This document shows, piece after piece, positions 1 through 4,933 of a stretch of 5,026 nt of DNA. The stretch is from Patescibacteria group bacterium (GTDB lineage: Bacteria; Patescibacteriota; Gracilibacteria; Peribacterales; Peribacteraceae), in assembly GCA_018818235.1 (NCBI GenBank), contig JAHISE010000087.1, positions 1-5,026 on the forward strand, given 5' to 3'. A program made the translations under genes and the position numbers. The first letter of the stretch is position 1. Every line of letters begins with the position of its first letter. The notes beneath the pieces are model-generated. The model saw only the letters and a program-made list of their open reading frames with translations. It was not told where the DNA came from and did not search any database.

Positions 1-93
1 AATTCACTCAAGCTTTAGGCCGTTGATTTTTGGCTTATATAAACGCTACGGGGCACGAGAGGAGGTAGCAATTTATTTTATTGATTAGTATCT
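1..93. repeat. Terminal direct repeat, left copy
   Basis: These 93 bases are identical to the last 93 bases of the window (4934-5026), with no mismatch. They have no convincing reading frame and no obvious inverted structure beyond a weak GGCC/GGCT pairing. A perfect repeat placed exactly at both ends is what an assembler leaves when it closes a circle or a graph loop; joining the copies would give a 4933-bp circle. It could also be a true direct repeat bounding a chromosomal segment. The identity is seen directly; the explanation is inference. Confidence 0.9.
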
Positions 94-113
94 TTTTAAA
101 AGCAAATTGGTAT

Positions 114-151
114 GAGAGAACAAGCTTTGAATTCTCCAATGGCAGAGCTCC
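114..151 (+). repeat. Dispersed repeat module, copy 1 (GAACAAGCTTTGAATTCTCC type)
   Basis: Bases 118-151 match 4782-4815 at 32 of 34 positions, and bases 114-135 match 4875-4896 at 20 of 22 positions. The module leads directly into a GAGCTCCCCTCTCC palindrome arm here, so it forms the left part of a larger compound repeat. It has no coding potential of its own. The same module recurs only in the non-coding ends of the window. Confidence 0.75.
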
Positions 152-290
152 CCTCTCCACAGTGGGCAAGCCACGTCAGTCATGACTGAAGTGGCAGGGC
201 ACGGCAGTCATGACTGAAGTGCCAGGGCACGTCTCACATGTGAGACGTGCCAGGCGGAGCAGCGTGGAGAGGGGCAGGGGGGTGAGGTCG
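145..290 (+). repeat. Compound palindromic repeat element, copy A
   Basis: The outer arms are an 11-bp perfect inverted repeat, CCCCTCTCCAC at 150-160 and GTGGAGAGGGG at 264-274, followed by a G-rich tail ending TGAGGTCG. Bases 265-290 are identical over 26 bases to 4757-4782, and the left arm (145-159) is identical to 4734-4748. In the second copy the loop is only four bases; here about 100 bases containing three further palindromes sit between the arms. Hairpins of this kind are common as dispersed REP- or MITE-like elements in bacteria, but no transposase is present. The family assignment is inference. Confidence 0.8.
170..251. repeat. Three phased 26-bp palindromes (28-bp period)
   Basis: Three potential hairpins occupy 170-195, 198-223 and 226-251, each 26 bases long, with the dinucleotide AG between successive ones. 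The first two share the core CAGTCATGACTG, flanked by GCCAC/GTGGC and GGCAC/GTGCC; they carry one and two mismatched pairs respectively. The third is a perfect 26-base palindrome centred on ACATGT with the same GGCAC/GTGCC ends. The unit period is exactly 28 bases. The array lies between the arms of the larger palindrome at 150-274. Possible roles include a cruciform-forming site, a binding site for a dimeric protein, or a stacked insertion; none can be decided from sequence. Confidence 0.85.
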
Positions 291-340
291 GATAGAAAGC
301 TAAAAATTTATTCCAGCAAATTATCTTTTGACTCACTAAT

Positions 341-368
341 AAACGAAAAACGAGAAAACGAGTAAACG
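341..368. repeat. Short degenerate ACGA-word tandem tract
   Basis: The tract repeats ACGAAAA, ACGAGAAA, ACGAGTAA and ACGG, a degenerate 7-8 base tandem word just upstream of the dnaG promoter. It resembles in style the other simple-word tracts in the window, but uses a different word. No function is evident. Confidence 0.55.
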
Positions 369-371
369 GTA

Positions 372-400
372 TATTTGAAGTTGTTCAAGTATGCTAGAAT
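372..400 (+). promoter_or_regulatory. Probable dnaG promoter (extended -10)
   Basis: TGCTAGAAT at 392-400 matches the extended -10 pattern TGnTATAAT with one change in the hexamer. With a 17-base spacer the -35 position (372-377) reads TATTTG, a poor match, as is tolerated by extended -10 promoters. Initiation would be near 407, leaving a leader of only about 17 bases before the dnaG ATG at 424. There is no Shine-Dalgarno sequence in that leader. The promoter is inferred from motif match only. Confidence 0.5.
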
Positions 401-423
401 CCTTTCCCATGCCTGCCAAATAA

Positions 424-2193
424 ATGGACTCCGTCTTCGAAATCAAATCTCGGCTACCAATAGAAGAGCTAGTAGGCCAATACTGCCAGCTTAAAAAGAA
501 GGGAAGGAATTTTGTAACTCTTTGTCCGTTCCATAACGACACAAAACCAAGTATGCAGGTTTCTCCGGATAAAGGAATTGCATACTGTTTTGTTTGCCAA
601 ACAGGTGGGGACATTTTCAGTTTTTATCAGGCGATAGAAAATACGGATTTTAAACAGGCATTGGTTGATCTGGCGGAAAAGACGGGAGTAACAATTGAGC
701 ATGTTTCCAGAGGTACGCCTGTGGATAAAGACGAGAAAGAAAGGGCCAGAGAATGTCTTAAGGTTGCAGAATCTTTTTACATGAAGCAGTTAAAAGAAAA
801 TAAGAATGCTCAGGAATATATTAAGGGTCGCGATATTGATCCAAAGTTATTGGAAAAATTCTCCGTTGGGTATGCACCGGATTCATTTTCTGATACATAT
901 CAATATCTCCTTAAAAAAGATTTTAGTAAAAAAGAAATTCTTTCAGCCGGTATGGGTGTTCAAAAAGATCTTGCGGAAGGCAGAATCTACGATCGATTCA
1001 GGAATCGAATAATGTTTCCTATTCAAGATCACCGCGGGGATACGGTTGGGTTTGGAGGAAGGACAATAGGCGAAGATGATGCAAAGTATTTAAATTCCTC
1101 GGAAGGTCCGCTTTATAACAAGTCTAATATATTGTACGGGTTAAATCATGCAAAAGAAGCCATGCGCGAAACCAAATCAGTGATATTGGTAGAAGGTTAT
1201 TTTGACGTGTTGGCGTGTCATCAGGTGGGAGTAACCAATGTCGTGGCAGCAAGTGGTACGGCACTAACTCAGCAGCATGCCAAAATGTTAAAGCGCCATG
1301 CAGAAAAAGTAATATTGTGTCTGGATCAGGATCAAGCGGGCAGAGAGGCGGCGGAGAGATCATTCTGTTTATGTGCAAAAGAAGGCATGCAGATCAATGT
1401 AGTTAAATTAGATCAAAAAGATCCCGATGAAGCCGCACATGCAAATTCAGATGATTTTAAAAAGCAACTGACAGATGGAGGAGTTCCGTATATGGATATG
1501 GTTCTTTCTCAGATTGCAGAATTGGATTTAACATCCGCTGAAGGAAAGAAAAAAGGTTTGCAACGCCTAATGCCGTTGCTTGATTCTTTATCTACTTCTG
1601 TTGAGAAAGAACATGAGCTTAATCGGGCTGCTTCGGCTTTGTCTACAACTGTGTCGGCGCTTGGTGAAGATCTGGAAAAATATATTAAGCAGAATATTCT
1701 TGCGCCCACTCAGCAGATTTCGGTTATGTCCGTAAAGAAATCCGATGAAACAACAAAGTCAGATATATTTTCACGTGTGGAAGTAGCATTGGGGCTTTTG
1801 CTTTTGTATCCACAAATGCGTGATTATTTAAAAGAACTTATTGCTCCTGATTCAGGATTTCCAAAAGCATTGTACGATGCAATTGAAAATATTCCTGAGG
1901 ATATCAAAGAAGTAACTTTGGATATGCTCGATCTGCCGGAAGAAGATCGCGAAAGGATGGCGATATTGCAATTGTACTGCGAACACCATGTATTTGATGA
2001 CTGGTCTGATAATGTTGCAGCACGTGAATTGAAGGGGAATATTGCTCGGGCTAACAAAGATATAATCAGAGCAAAGCAAAAGGAAATTACTGCAAAACTT
2101 TTGGAGGCTCAAAGGTCAGGCAAAACTACTGATGTTGCTCAGTTGATGAATCAGTATCAGCAGGTGCTTAAGCTAGCCAAAAAAGCATCATAG
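424..2193 (+). CDS. dnaG: DNA primase DnaG
   Basis: Bacterial primase, which makes the short RNA primers for lagging-strand and fork-start DNA synthesis at the replisome together with the replicative helicase. The 589-residue length is normal for the family. The N-terminal CHC2 zinc-binding domain is intact, with likely ligands C34, H37, C55 and C58 (CPFH and CFVC). The RNA polymerase core follows, with the conserved FGGR and KYLNS stretches. The TOPRIM domain has E257 in EGYFDV and D301/D303 in DQDQAG, the expected metal-binding acidic residues. The part after about residue 360 is poorly conserved and helical, as expected for the helicase-binding domain. The ATG at 424 directly follows an in-frame TAA, so no earlier in-frame start is available; the protein begins a few residues shorter than the E. 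coli and Bacillus enzymes but keeps all core motifs. No Shine-Dalgarno site precedes it. rpoD follows in the same direction after a repeat-rich gap; rpsU, often upstream, is not present. Nothing suggests inactivation. Confidence 0.97.
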   Translation: MDSVFEIKSRLPIEELVGQYCQLKKKGRNFVTLCPFHNDTKPSMQVSPDKGIAYCFVCQTGGDIFSFYQAIENTDFKQALVDLAEKTGVTIEHVSRGTPVDKDEKERARECLKVAESFYMKQLKENKNAQEYIKGRDIDPKLLEKFSVGYAPDSFSDTYQYLLKKDFSKKEILSAGMGVQKDLAEGRIYDRFRNRIMFPIQDHRGDTVGFGGRTIGEDDAKYLNSSEGPLYNKSNILYGLNHAKEAMRETKSVILVEGYFDVLACHQVGVTNVVAASGTALTQQHAKMLKRHAEKVILCLDQDQAGREAAERSFCLCAKEGMQINVVKLDQKDPDEAAHANSDDFKKQLTDGGVPYMDMVLSQIAELDLTSAEGKKKGLQRLMPLLDSLSTSVEKEHELNRAASALSTTVSALGEDLEKYIKQNILAPTQQISVMSVKKSDETTKSDIFSRVEVALGLLLLYPQMRDYLKELIAPDSGFPKALYDAIENIPEDIKEVTLDMLDLPEEDRERMAILQLYCEHHVFDDWSDNVAARELKGNIARANKDIIRAKQKEITAKLLEAQRSGKTTDVAQLMNQYQQVLKLAKKAS

Positions 2194-2224
2194 TTAGTTG
2201 GGGGTTTAAATAGAACATGGGAAA

Positions 2225-2283
2225 TGGAAAGTGGAAAGTGGCCTGCCGACCGTAGCCTGGGCGAAGGTTGGAAAGTGGAAAAT
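2225..2283. repeat. TGGAAAGTGG repeats interrupted by a 27-bp GC-rich segment
   Basis: TGGAAAGTGG occurs at 2225-2234, 2232-2241 and 2269-2278. Between the second and third copies lies a 27-base segment (2242-2268), distinctly more GC-rich than its surroundings, starting CCTGCCGACC and ending GGCGAAGGT. A 10-base duplication on both sides looks like a target duplication, but the word is already tandemly repeated here, so the flanking copies may simply be part of the tract. Confidence 0.7.
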
Positions 2284-2300
2284 AAAGTAAACCGAGTTAT

Positions 2301-2373
2301 AAATCCCAAAACACAAAACACAAATCCCAAATTAAAAATCCCAAAACCCAACGAAACCCAAAATCCAAAATTC
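2301..2373. repeat. CCCAAA-word repeat block (left arm)
   Basis: The block is built from variants of AAATCCCAAA and AAAACCCAA, almost free of G. Its reverse complement matches in style and in several stretches the GGGATTTG blocks at 2421-2451 and 2521-2552; for example, AAATCCCAA occurs here and TTGGGATTT occurs there. Such word tracts are simple-sequence intergenic DNA; no protein is encoded. Confidence 0.7.
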
Positions 2374-2420
2374 TAAACCATGATCGTTTTTAGTTGCTCG
2401 TCCTGCGCAGTAGCAGCATT

Positions 2421-2451
2421 GTTGGGATTTGTTATTTGGGATTTGGGTTTT
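2421..2451. repeat. GGGATTTG-word repeat block (right arm 1)
   Basis: The block contains TTGGGATTTGTTATTTGGG and similar overlapping words. It is an imperfect inverted counterpart of 2301-2373, with about 47 unique bases between them, so the pair could form a long imperfect stem in RNA or single-stranded DNA. Confidence 0.7.
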
Positions 2452-2520
2452 AGCTTATTACATACAATCATCGTATCATTTAAAATTCAACTTGGTATTA
2501 AGACTAGCACAATAAATCAC

Positions 2521-2552
2521 ATTTAGGATTTGTTTTTTGGGATTTGGAATTT
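2521..2552. repeat. GGGATTTG-word repeat block (right arm 2)
   Basis: This is a second block of the same words (AGGATTTG, TTGGGATTTGGAATTT), in the same orientation as 2421-2451 and inverted relative to 2301-2373. It ends about 65 bases before the proposed rpoD -35 element. Confidence 0.65.
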
Positions 2553-2582
2553 AAAAAAATCCCTGCATTTTGGCATTGATCC

Positions 2583-2597
2583 GTTTTCCGCTTTCCG
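2583..2597. repeat. Inverted copy of the GGAAAGTGG word
   Basis: GTTTTCCGCTTTCCG is, on the opposite strand, CGGAAAGCGGAAAAC, close to TGGAAAGTGGAAAAT at 2269-2283. It forms the outer right end of the mirrored repeat arrangement in this spacer. Confidence 0.55.
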
Positions 2598-2617
2598 ATA
2601 TTTAGTCTAATTATTGC

Positions 2618-2645
2618 TTGGCTACAGCTCAATTTTCACTATACT
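2618..2645 (+). promoter_or_regulatory. Probable rpoD promoter, nearly leaderless
   Basis: TTGGCT at 2618-2623 and TATACT at 2640-2645 are separated by 16 bases and match four and five positions of the sigma-70 consensus hexamers. Transcription would begin about 2652, immediately before the ATG at 2654, giving a leaderless or almost leaderless messenger. This agrees with the lack of any Shine-Dalgarno sequence there. If correct, rpoD has its own promoter apart from dnaG and could be under control of its own sigma factor. Motif-based inference only. Confidence 0.5.
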
Positions 2646-2653
2646 CCATCCAA

Positions 2654-4129
2654 ATGGCTTCGCATCCACGTAAATTCATAGTGCAACCTACCGACGACGA
2701 CCTCAAGAAGTTTCCTGAGGCTGTTAAGCATTTGGTTAAAAAGGGGCGTGAACAGCGATATGTGACTCATCAGGAGGTAATGGGTGCTGTGCCGGATGCC
2801 GAAGATAACATAAATCTTCTTGATGATATTTATACGCTTTTGGTGGATCTGGGTATTCAGGTCATTGATGTTAAGGATGCTTTGATATGGGAAAAGCAAG
2901 GCAAGCAGGCTTTGGATATTCCGGAGCCAACTCAGGACCTGGCAGAGGTTGCATCGTTTGGTGGTGTTGGCGAAGACGACGAAGATGAAGATGATTCTGT
3001 GGAGGAAGTGGGACAGCTAGCTACCAAAGTAGGCAAAGAAGATGGCGAAGTATTGGATGTTATTGCCACTGCAGGAATTGCGATTGACGAAAAAGATTTG
3101 ACTGCGGAAGAGCGTGGCAAAAGGCGACGTGAGCGCGAGGTTGATCTTTTGGAAATCAGTAACGATTCAGTTCGAATGTATCTGTCGGAGATAGGACGCG
3201 TTCCTCTTATTGATGGGAAGAAAGAAGTTGAGCTTGCGCGTCGTATTCGCAAAGGTGATGCGTCCGCCAAACAGCAACTTGCCGAAGCGAACTTAAGGCT
3301 TGTGGTTTCGATTGCCAAGAAGTACATAGGTCGTGGCTTGAGTTTTCTTGATCTTATTCAGGAAGGCAACATAGGACTATTTAGAGCTGTAGAAAAGTTT
3401 GATCCCGAGAGAGGTTTTAAGTTCTCAACTTATGCAACATGGTGGATCAGGCAGGCAATCACCAGAGCCATTGCTGATCAGGCCAGAACTATTCGTATTC
3501 CTGTTCACATGGTGGAAACAATCAATAAGCTAACACACACTCAACGCAGACTGGTTCAGGAGCTTGGACGCGAGCCCACTGTGGAAGAACTTTCGGTTGA
3601 AATGGAAATGGATATCAAAAAGGTCAGACATATTCAAAAGATCAGTCAGGATATTATTTCGCTGGAGTCACCGGTAGGATCCGAGGAAGACAGCAAGCTG
3701 GGAGACTTTATAGAAGATGAAGAGGCGATCAATCCGTTTGATGCAACCAACAGGCAGCTCAGAAAAGAAAACGTGCATGCGATGCTGGAGTTCCTTACTC
3801 CTCGTGAGCGAAAGATTATCGAAATGCGTTTTGGATTAAAAGATGGAGTGGGTCATACACTTGAGGAAGTTGGTAAGGAGTTTGGAGTAACTCGAGAGCG
3901 TATTCGTCAAATTGAAGCCAAGGTACTGCAAAAAATGCGTGATCATCCGCGATCAATGACAATTCGTGAACATGGAGGCGCTCCTAAGCGTGTAGGATTC
4001 TCCGCAATTCAGGCATTTACACAGGGCAAGCTTTGTCCGGAATGTAGGAAGGGTTCTATGATTGAATTGGTTCAAGAGGGAAGTAAATATCTTAAATGTG
4101 ATCATTGTGCTTATGAGGTGGGGAATTGA
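2654..4129 (+). CDS. rpoD: RNA polymerase primary sigma factor RpoD, with C-terminal zinc-ribbon-like tail
   Basis: Group 1 (housekeeping) sigma-70 factor that directs core RNA polymerase to -10/-35 promoters. From the ATG at 2654 the product is 491 residues. Region 1.1 is at about 14-75, then an acidic linker (EDDEDEDD, about 107-114). Region 1.2 starts near 170 (NDSVRMYLSEIG), region 2 has RLVVSIAKKYIGRG from 215 and TYATWWIRQAI at 259-269, and region 3 follows. Region 4 begins near LTPRER (381), with the -35-reading helix TRERIRQIEAK at 413-423. Unlike standard RpoD, which ends soon after region 4.2, about 58 residues follow. They include CPEC (461-464) and CDHC (482-485), a CxxC-17-CxxC zinc-ribbon pattern. 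An in-frame TTG at 2618 would add 12 residues (503 total), but it overlaps the proposed -35 element, so the ATG is preferred. No Shine-Dalgarno site is seen for either start. The identity is certain; the role of the tail is unknown. Confidence 0.96.
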   Translation: MASHPRKFIVQPTDDDLKKFPEAVKHLVKKGREQRYVTHQEVMGAVPDAEDNINLLDDIYTLLVDLGIQVIDVKDALIWEKQGKQALDIPEPTQDLAEVASFGGVGEDDEDEDDSVEEVGQLATKVGKEDGEVLDVIATAGIAIDEKDLTAEERGKRRREREVDLLEISNDSVRMYLSEIGRVPLIDGKKEVELARRIRKGDASAKQQLAEANLRLVVSIAKKYIGRGLSFLDLIQEGNIGLFRAVEKFDPERGFKFSTYATWWIRQAITRAIADQARTIRIPVHMVETINKLTHTQRRLVQELGREPTVEELSVEMEMDIKKVRHIQKISQDIISLESPVGSEEDSKLGDFIEDEEAINPFDATNRQLRKENVHAMLEFLTPRERKIIEMRFGLKDGVGHTLEEVGKEFGVTRERIRQIEAKVLQKMRDHPRSMTIREHGGAPKRVGFSAIQAFTQGKLCPECRKGSMIELVQEGSKYLKCDHCAYEVGN

Positions 4130-4173
4130 CATTCGACAGTCGACAATCAACAATCGACTTGTGACTTGTAGTG
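4130..4173. repeat. CGACA-word repeat cluster abutting the rpoD stop
   Basis: Starting at the base after the rpoD TGA, the sequence repeats CGACAGT, CGACAATCAA and CAATCGAC, then ACTTGTG and ACTTGTAG. GTCGAC is itself a palindrome, so short alternative stems are possible. It is another simple-word intergenic tract, distinct in word from those upstream of dnaG and rpoD. No function is evident. Confidence 0.55.
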
Positions 4174-4196
4174 ACCCTTTATATAATTAATAACTT

Positions 4197-4245
4197 AAAA
4201 CCACCTCCGTAAAACAATGAGCTCACGAAAGTGGTTTAATTTTCT
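4197..4245. terminator. Possible bidirectional terminator between rpoD and the DUF378 gene
   Basis: AAACCAC at 4198-4204 pairs with GTGGTTT at 4231-4237. Inside, CGT (4208-4210) can pair with ACG (4225-4227) across a symmetric three-base internal loop. The plus-strand side continues into AATTTTCT, and the minus-strand side is AT-rich. The position between two convergent genes fits a shared terminator. The stem is AT-rich with a sizeable loop and the T runs are short, so termination would be weak. Confidence 0.42.
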
Positions 4246-4270
4246 ACGATGATATTTTTAACAACTCAAG

Positions 4271-4468
4271 CTAGCACTTTTTGCCTACCAACATCTTTAC
4301 AGCACTCAGACCAACTAAGACATAAACAATGGATTCAACCATTGGGAAGCTGCCTACCAGCATATTTACGACATTAAGATTGGTGCCCATAAAATCGCCG
4401 ATTCCGATAAGACCCCAGTTAAGGGCTCCAATAAGTACTAGGTACTTTGTAACTTTGCACAAGTTCAT
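4271..4468 (-). CDS. DUF378 (YuzA-like) small membrane protein
   Basis: A 65-residue protein with two predicted membrane helices at about 8-25 and 43-61, joined by a short loop. The pattern ALNWGLIGIGDFMGTNLN...VESIVYVLVGLSAVKML is characteristic of the DUF378 family (Bacillus YuzA-like), and the length is normal. The biochemical function of the family is unknown. A lysine pair and a terminal cysteine (GKKC) end the protein. The ATG at 4468 is preceded by a pyrimidine-rich leader with no Shine-Dalgarno sequence; translation from this start gives the full family motif. The gene converges on rpoD, with 141 bases between the stops, and is not in an operon with it. No functional link to replication or transcription can be inferred. 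Confidence 0.88.
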   Translation of the reverse strand: MNLCKVTKYLVLIGALNWGLIGIGDFMGTNLNVVNMLVGSFPMVESIVYVLVGLSAVKMLVGKKC

Positions 4469-4504
4469 ATAAAAAAGGGGAAAGGGAAAGAAAACTTTTT
4501 AGAG

Positions 4505-4531
4505 ATTTTACCATAAATAGGGGAAAGTGAA
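4505..4531 (-). promoter_or_regulatory. Probable promoter of the DUF378 gene (extended -10)
   Basis: Read on the minus strand, TGGTAAAAT (4513 down to 4505) is an extended -10 element. A weak -35 candidate, TTCACT, lies at 4531-4526 with a 15-base spacer. Initiation near 4498 would give a leader of about 30 bases rich in C and T (CTTTCCCTTTCCCC), again without a Shine-Dalgarno site. Motif-based inference. Confidence 0.5.
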
Positions 4532-4534
4532 CTT

Positions 4535-4654
4535 GATGGAATTGTTAATGTGTTGTCTGAATACTGATGAGGATCGGTTCATGAATGTGGGAGATTTTGA
4601 TTGAACTTACCCGTGGCCATGAGTTGAGTGTGTGGTTGGTATTAGTGTTTTATA
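4535..4654. other. Intergenic segment without recognised features
   Basis: Between the DUF378 promoter and the first hairpin repeat there is no open frame of useful length, no RNA gene that I recognise, and no strong repeat. A 24-codon minus-strand frame (ATG at about 4583, ending near 4509) overlaps the promoter and has no supporting evidence. The whole non-coding stretch runs on through the repeats to the window end. Confidence 0.6.
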
Positions 4655-4692
4655 CCCCCTCTCCCCGATCCTTTCCCTACAGGGAGAGGGGG
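4655..4692. repeat. GC-rich hairpin repeat, copy B (divergent)
   Basis: CCCCCTCTCCC at 4655-4665 and GGGAGAGGGGG at 4682-4692 form an 11-bp perfect stem around a 16-base loop. The arms share the CCCCTCTCC/GGAGAGGGG core of copies A, C and D, but the flanks differ. It is the most divergent family member here. Confidence 0.75.
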
Positions 4693-4733
4693 GCCTCGTT
4701 ATTCAGAATACCAAGATAATATTCTTATTAACG

Positions 4734-4782
4734 GAGCTCCCCTCTCCAATCGCAATTGGAGAGGGGCAGGGGGGTGAGGTCG
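4734..4782 (+). repeat. GC-rich hairpin repeat, copy C
   Basis: CCCCTCTCCAAT at 4739-4750 and ATTGGAGAGGGG at 4755-4766 form a 12-bp perfect stem with the loop CGCA, followed by a G-rich tail ending TGAGGTCG. The left arm (4734-4748) and the tail (4757-4782) are identical to copy A at 145-159 and 265-290. It is in the same orientation as copy A and lacks the triple-palindrome insert, so it shows what the simple form of the element looks like. Confidence 0.85.
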
Positions 4783-4815
4783 AACAAACTTTGAATTCTC
4801 CAATAGCAGAGCTCC
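4782..4815 (+). repeat. Dispersed repeat module, copy 2
   Basis: It matches 118-151 at 32 of 34 bases, overlapping the last base of hairpin copy C. Here it is followed by an inverted hairpin copy instead of a direct one. Confidence 0.8.
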
Positions 4816-4820
4816 TAAAC

Positions 4821-4869
4821 CGACCTCACCCCTGGTCACTCTCCTCTGAGGAGGAGAGGGGAACTCTGC
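4821..4869 (-). repeat. GC-rich hairpin repeat, copy D (inverted)
   Basis: This is an inverted copy of the A/C element. CGACCTCACCCCTG at 4821-4834 is the reverse complement of the A/C tail with two fewer bases in the C run. GGAGAGGGGAACTCTGC at 4853-4869 is the reverse complement of the copy A left side with one mismatch. The centre has CTCTCCTC (4839-4846) and GAGGAGAG (4851-4858), an 8-bp stem with the loop TGAG. Confidence 0.75.
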
Positions 4870-4874
4870 GAAAG

Positions 4875-4896
4875 GAGAGAACAGGCTTTGATTTCT
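4875..4896 (+). repeat. Dispersed repeat module, copy 3 (partial)
   Basis: It matches 114-135 at 20 of 22 bases and then diverges into AT-rich sequence. It is the last repeat before the terminal direct repeat. Confidence 0.6.
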
Positions 4897-4933
4897 TAAA
4901 TATTTGATACCCCTTCGCGTTTAAAATAGTACT

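Larger units (their letters stand above)
2194..2653 (+). other. dnaG-rpoD intergenic spacer with mirrored word repeats
   Basis: This 460-base gap has no credible gene. It holds, in order, GGAAAGTGG words, CCCAAA words, a unique core, two blocks of GGGATTTG words, and TTTCCGCTTTCCG. The right half is made of roughly the reverse complement words of the left half, so a transcript reading through could fold back on itself. The rpoD promoter lies at its right end. No clear intrinsic terminator for dnaG is visible (no GC-rich hairpin followed by a T run). Confidence 0.7.

Noticed and set aside
59..66. GAGGAGGT, a strong Shine-Dalgarno-like sequence
   Set aside because: No start codon follows at a usable distance. 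The nearest candidate, TTG at 81, is 14 bases away and opens a frame of about 34 codons running into the palindromes. It lies in the terminal repeat and is probably chance.
172..254. Three 28-base units resembling a short CRISPR array
   Set aside because: The units are contiguous, with no unique spacers between repeats, each unit is a palindrome, and there are no cas genes.
2618..2653. TTG start giving a 503-residue RpoD
   Set aside because: The extra 12 residues look unlike a sigma factor N-terminus, no ribosome site precedes them, and the TTG overlaps the proposed -35 element. It remains a possible alternative.
2932..3327. Minus-strand open frame of 131 codons within rpoD
   Set aside because: It lies wholly opposite the clearly coding rpoD frame, and its serine-rich, low-complexity product is the shadow of acidic and basic rpoD codons.
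4564..4585. CTGATGAG followed by GAA, resembling a hammerhead ribozyme core
   Set aside because: The conserved CGAAAC part and flanking stems I and III are absent, so the match is a short coincidence.
4632..4907. Plus-strand open frame of 91 codons
   Set aside because: It runs through hairpin copies B, C and D, and its peptide is merely the translation of the repeats (PLSPILSLQGEGG type). It has no ribosome site or family signature.
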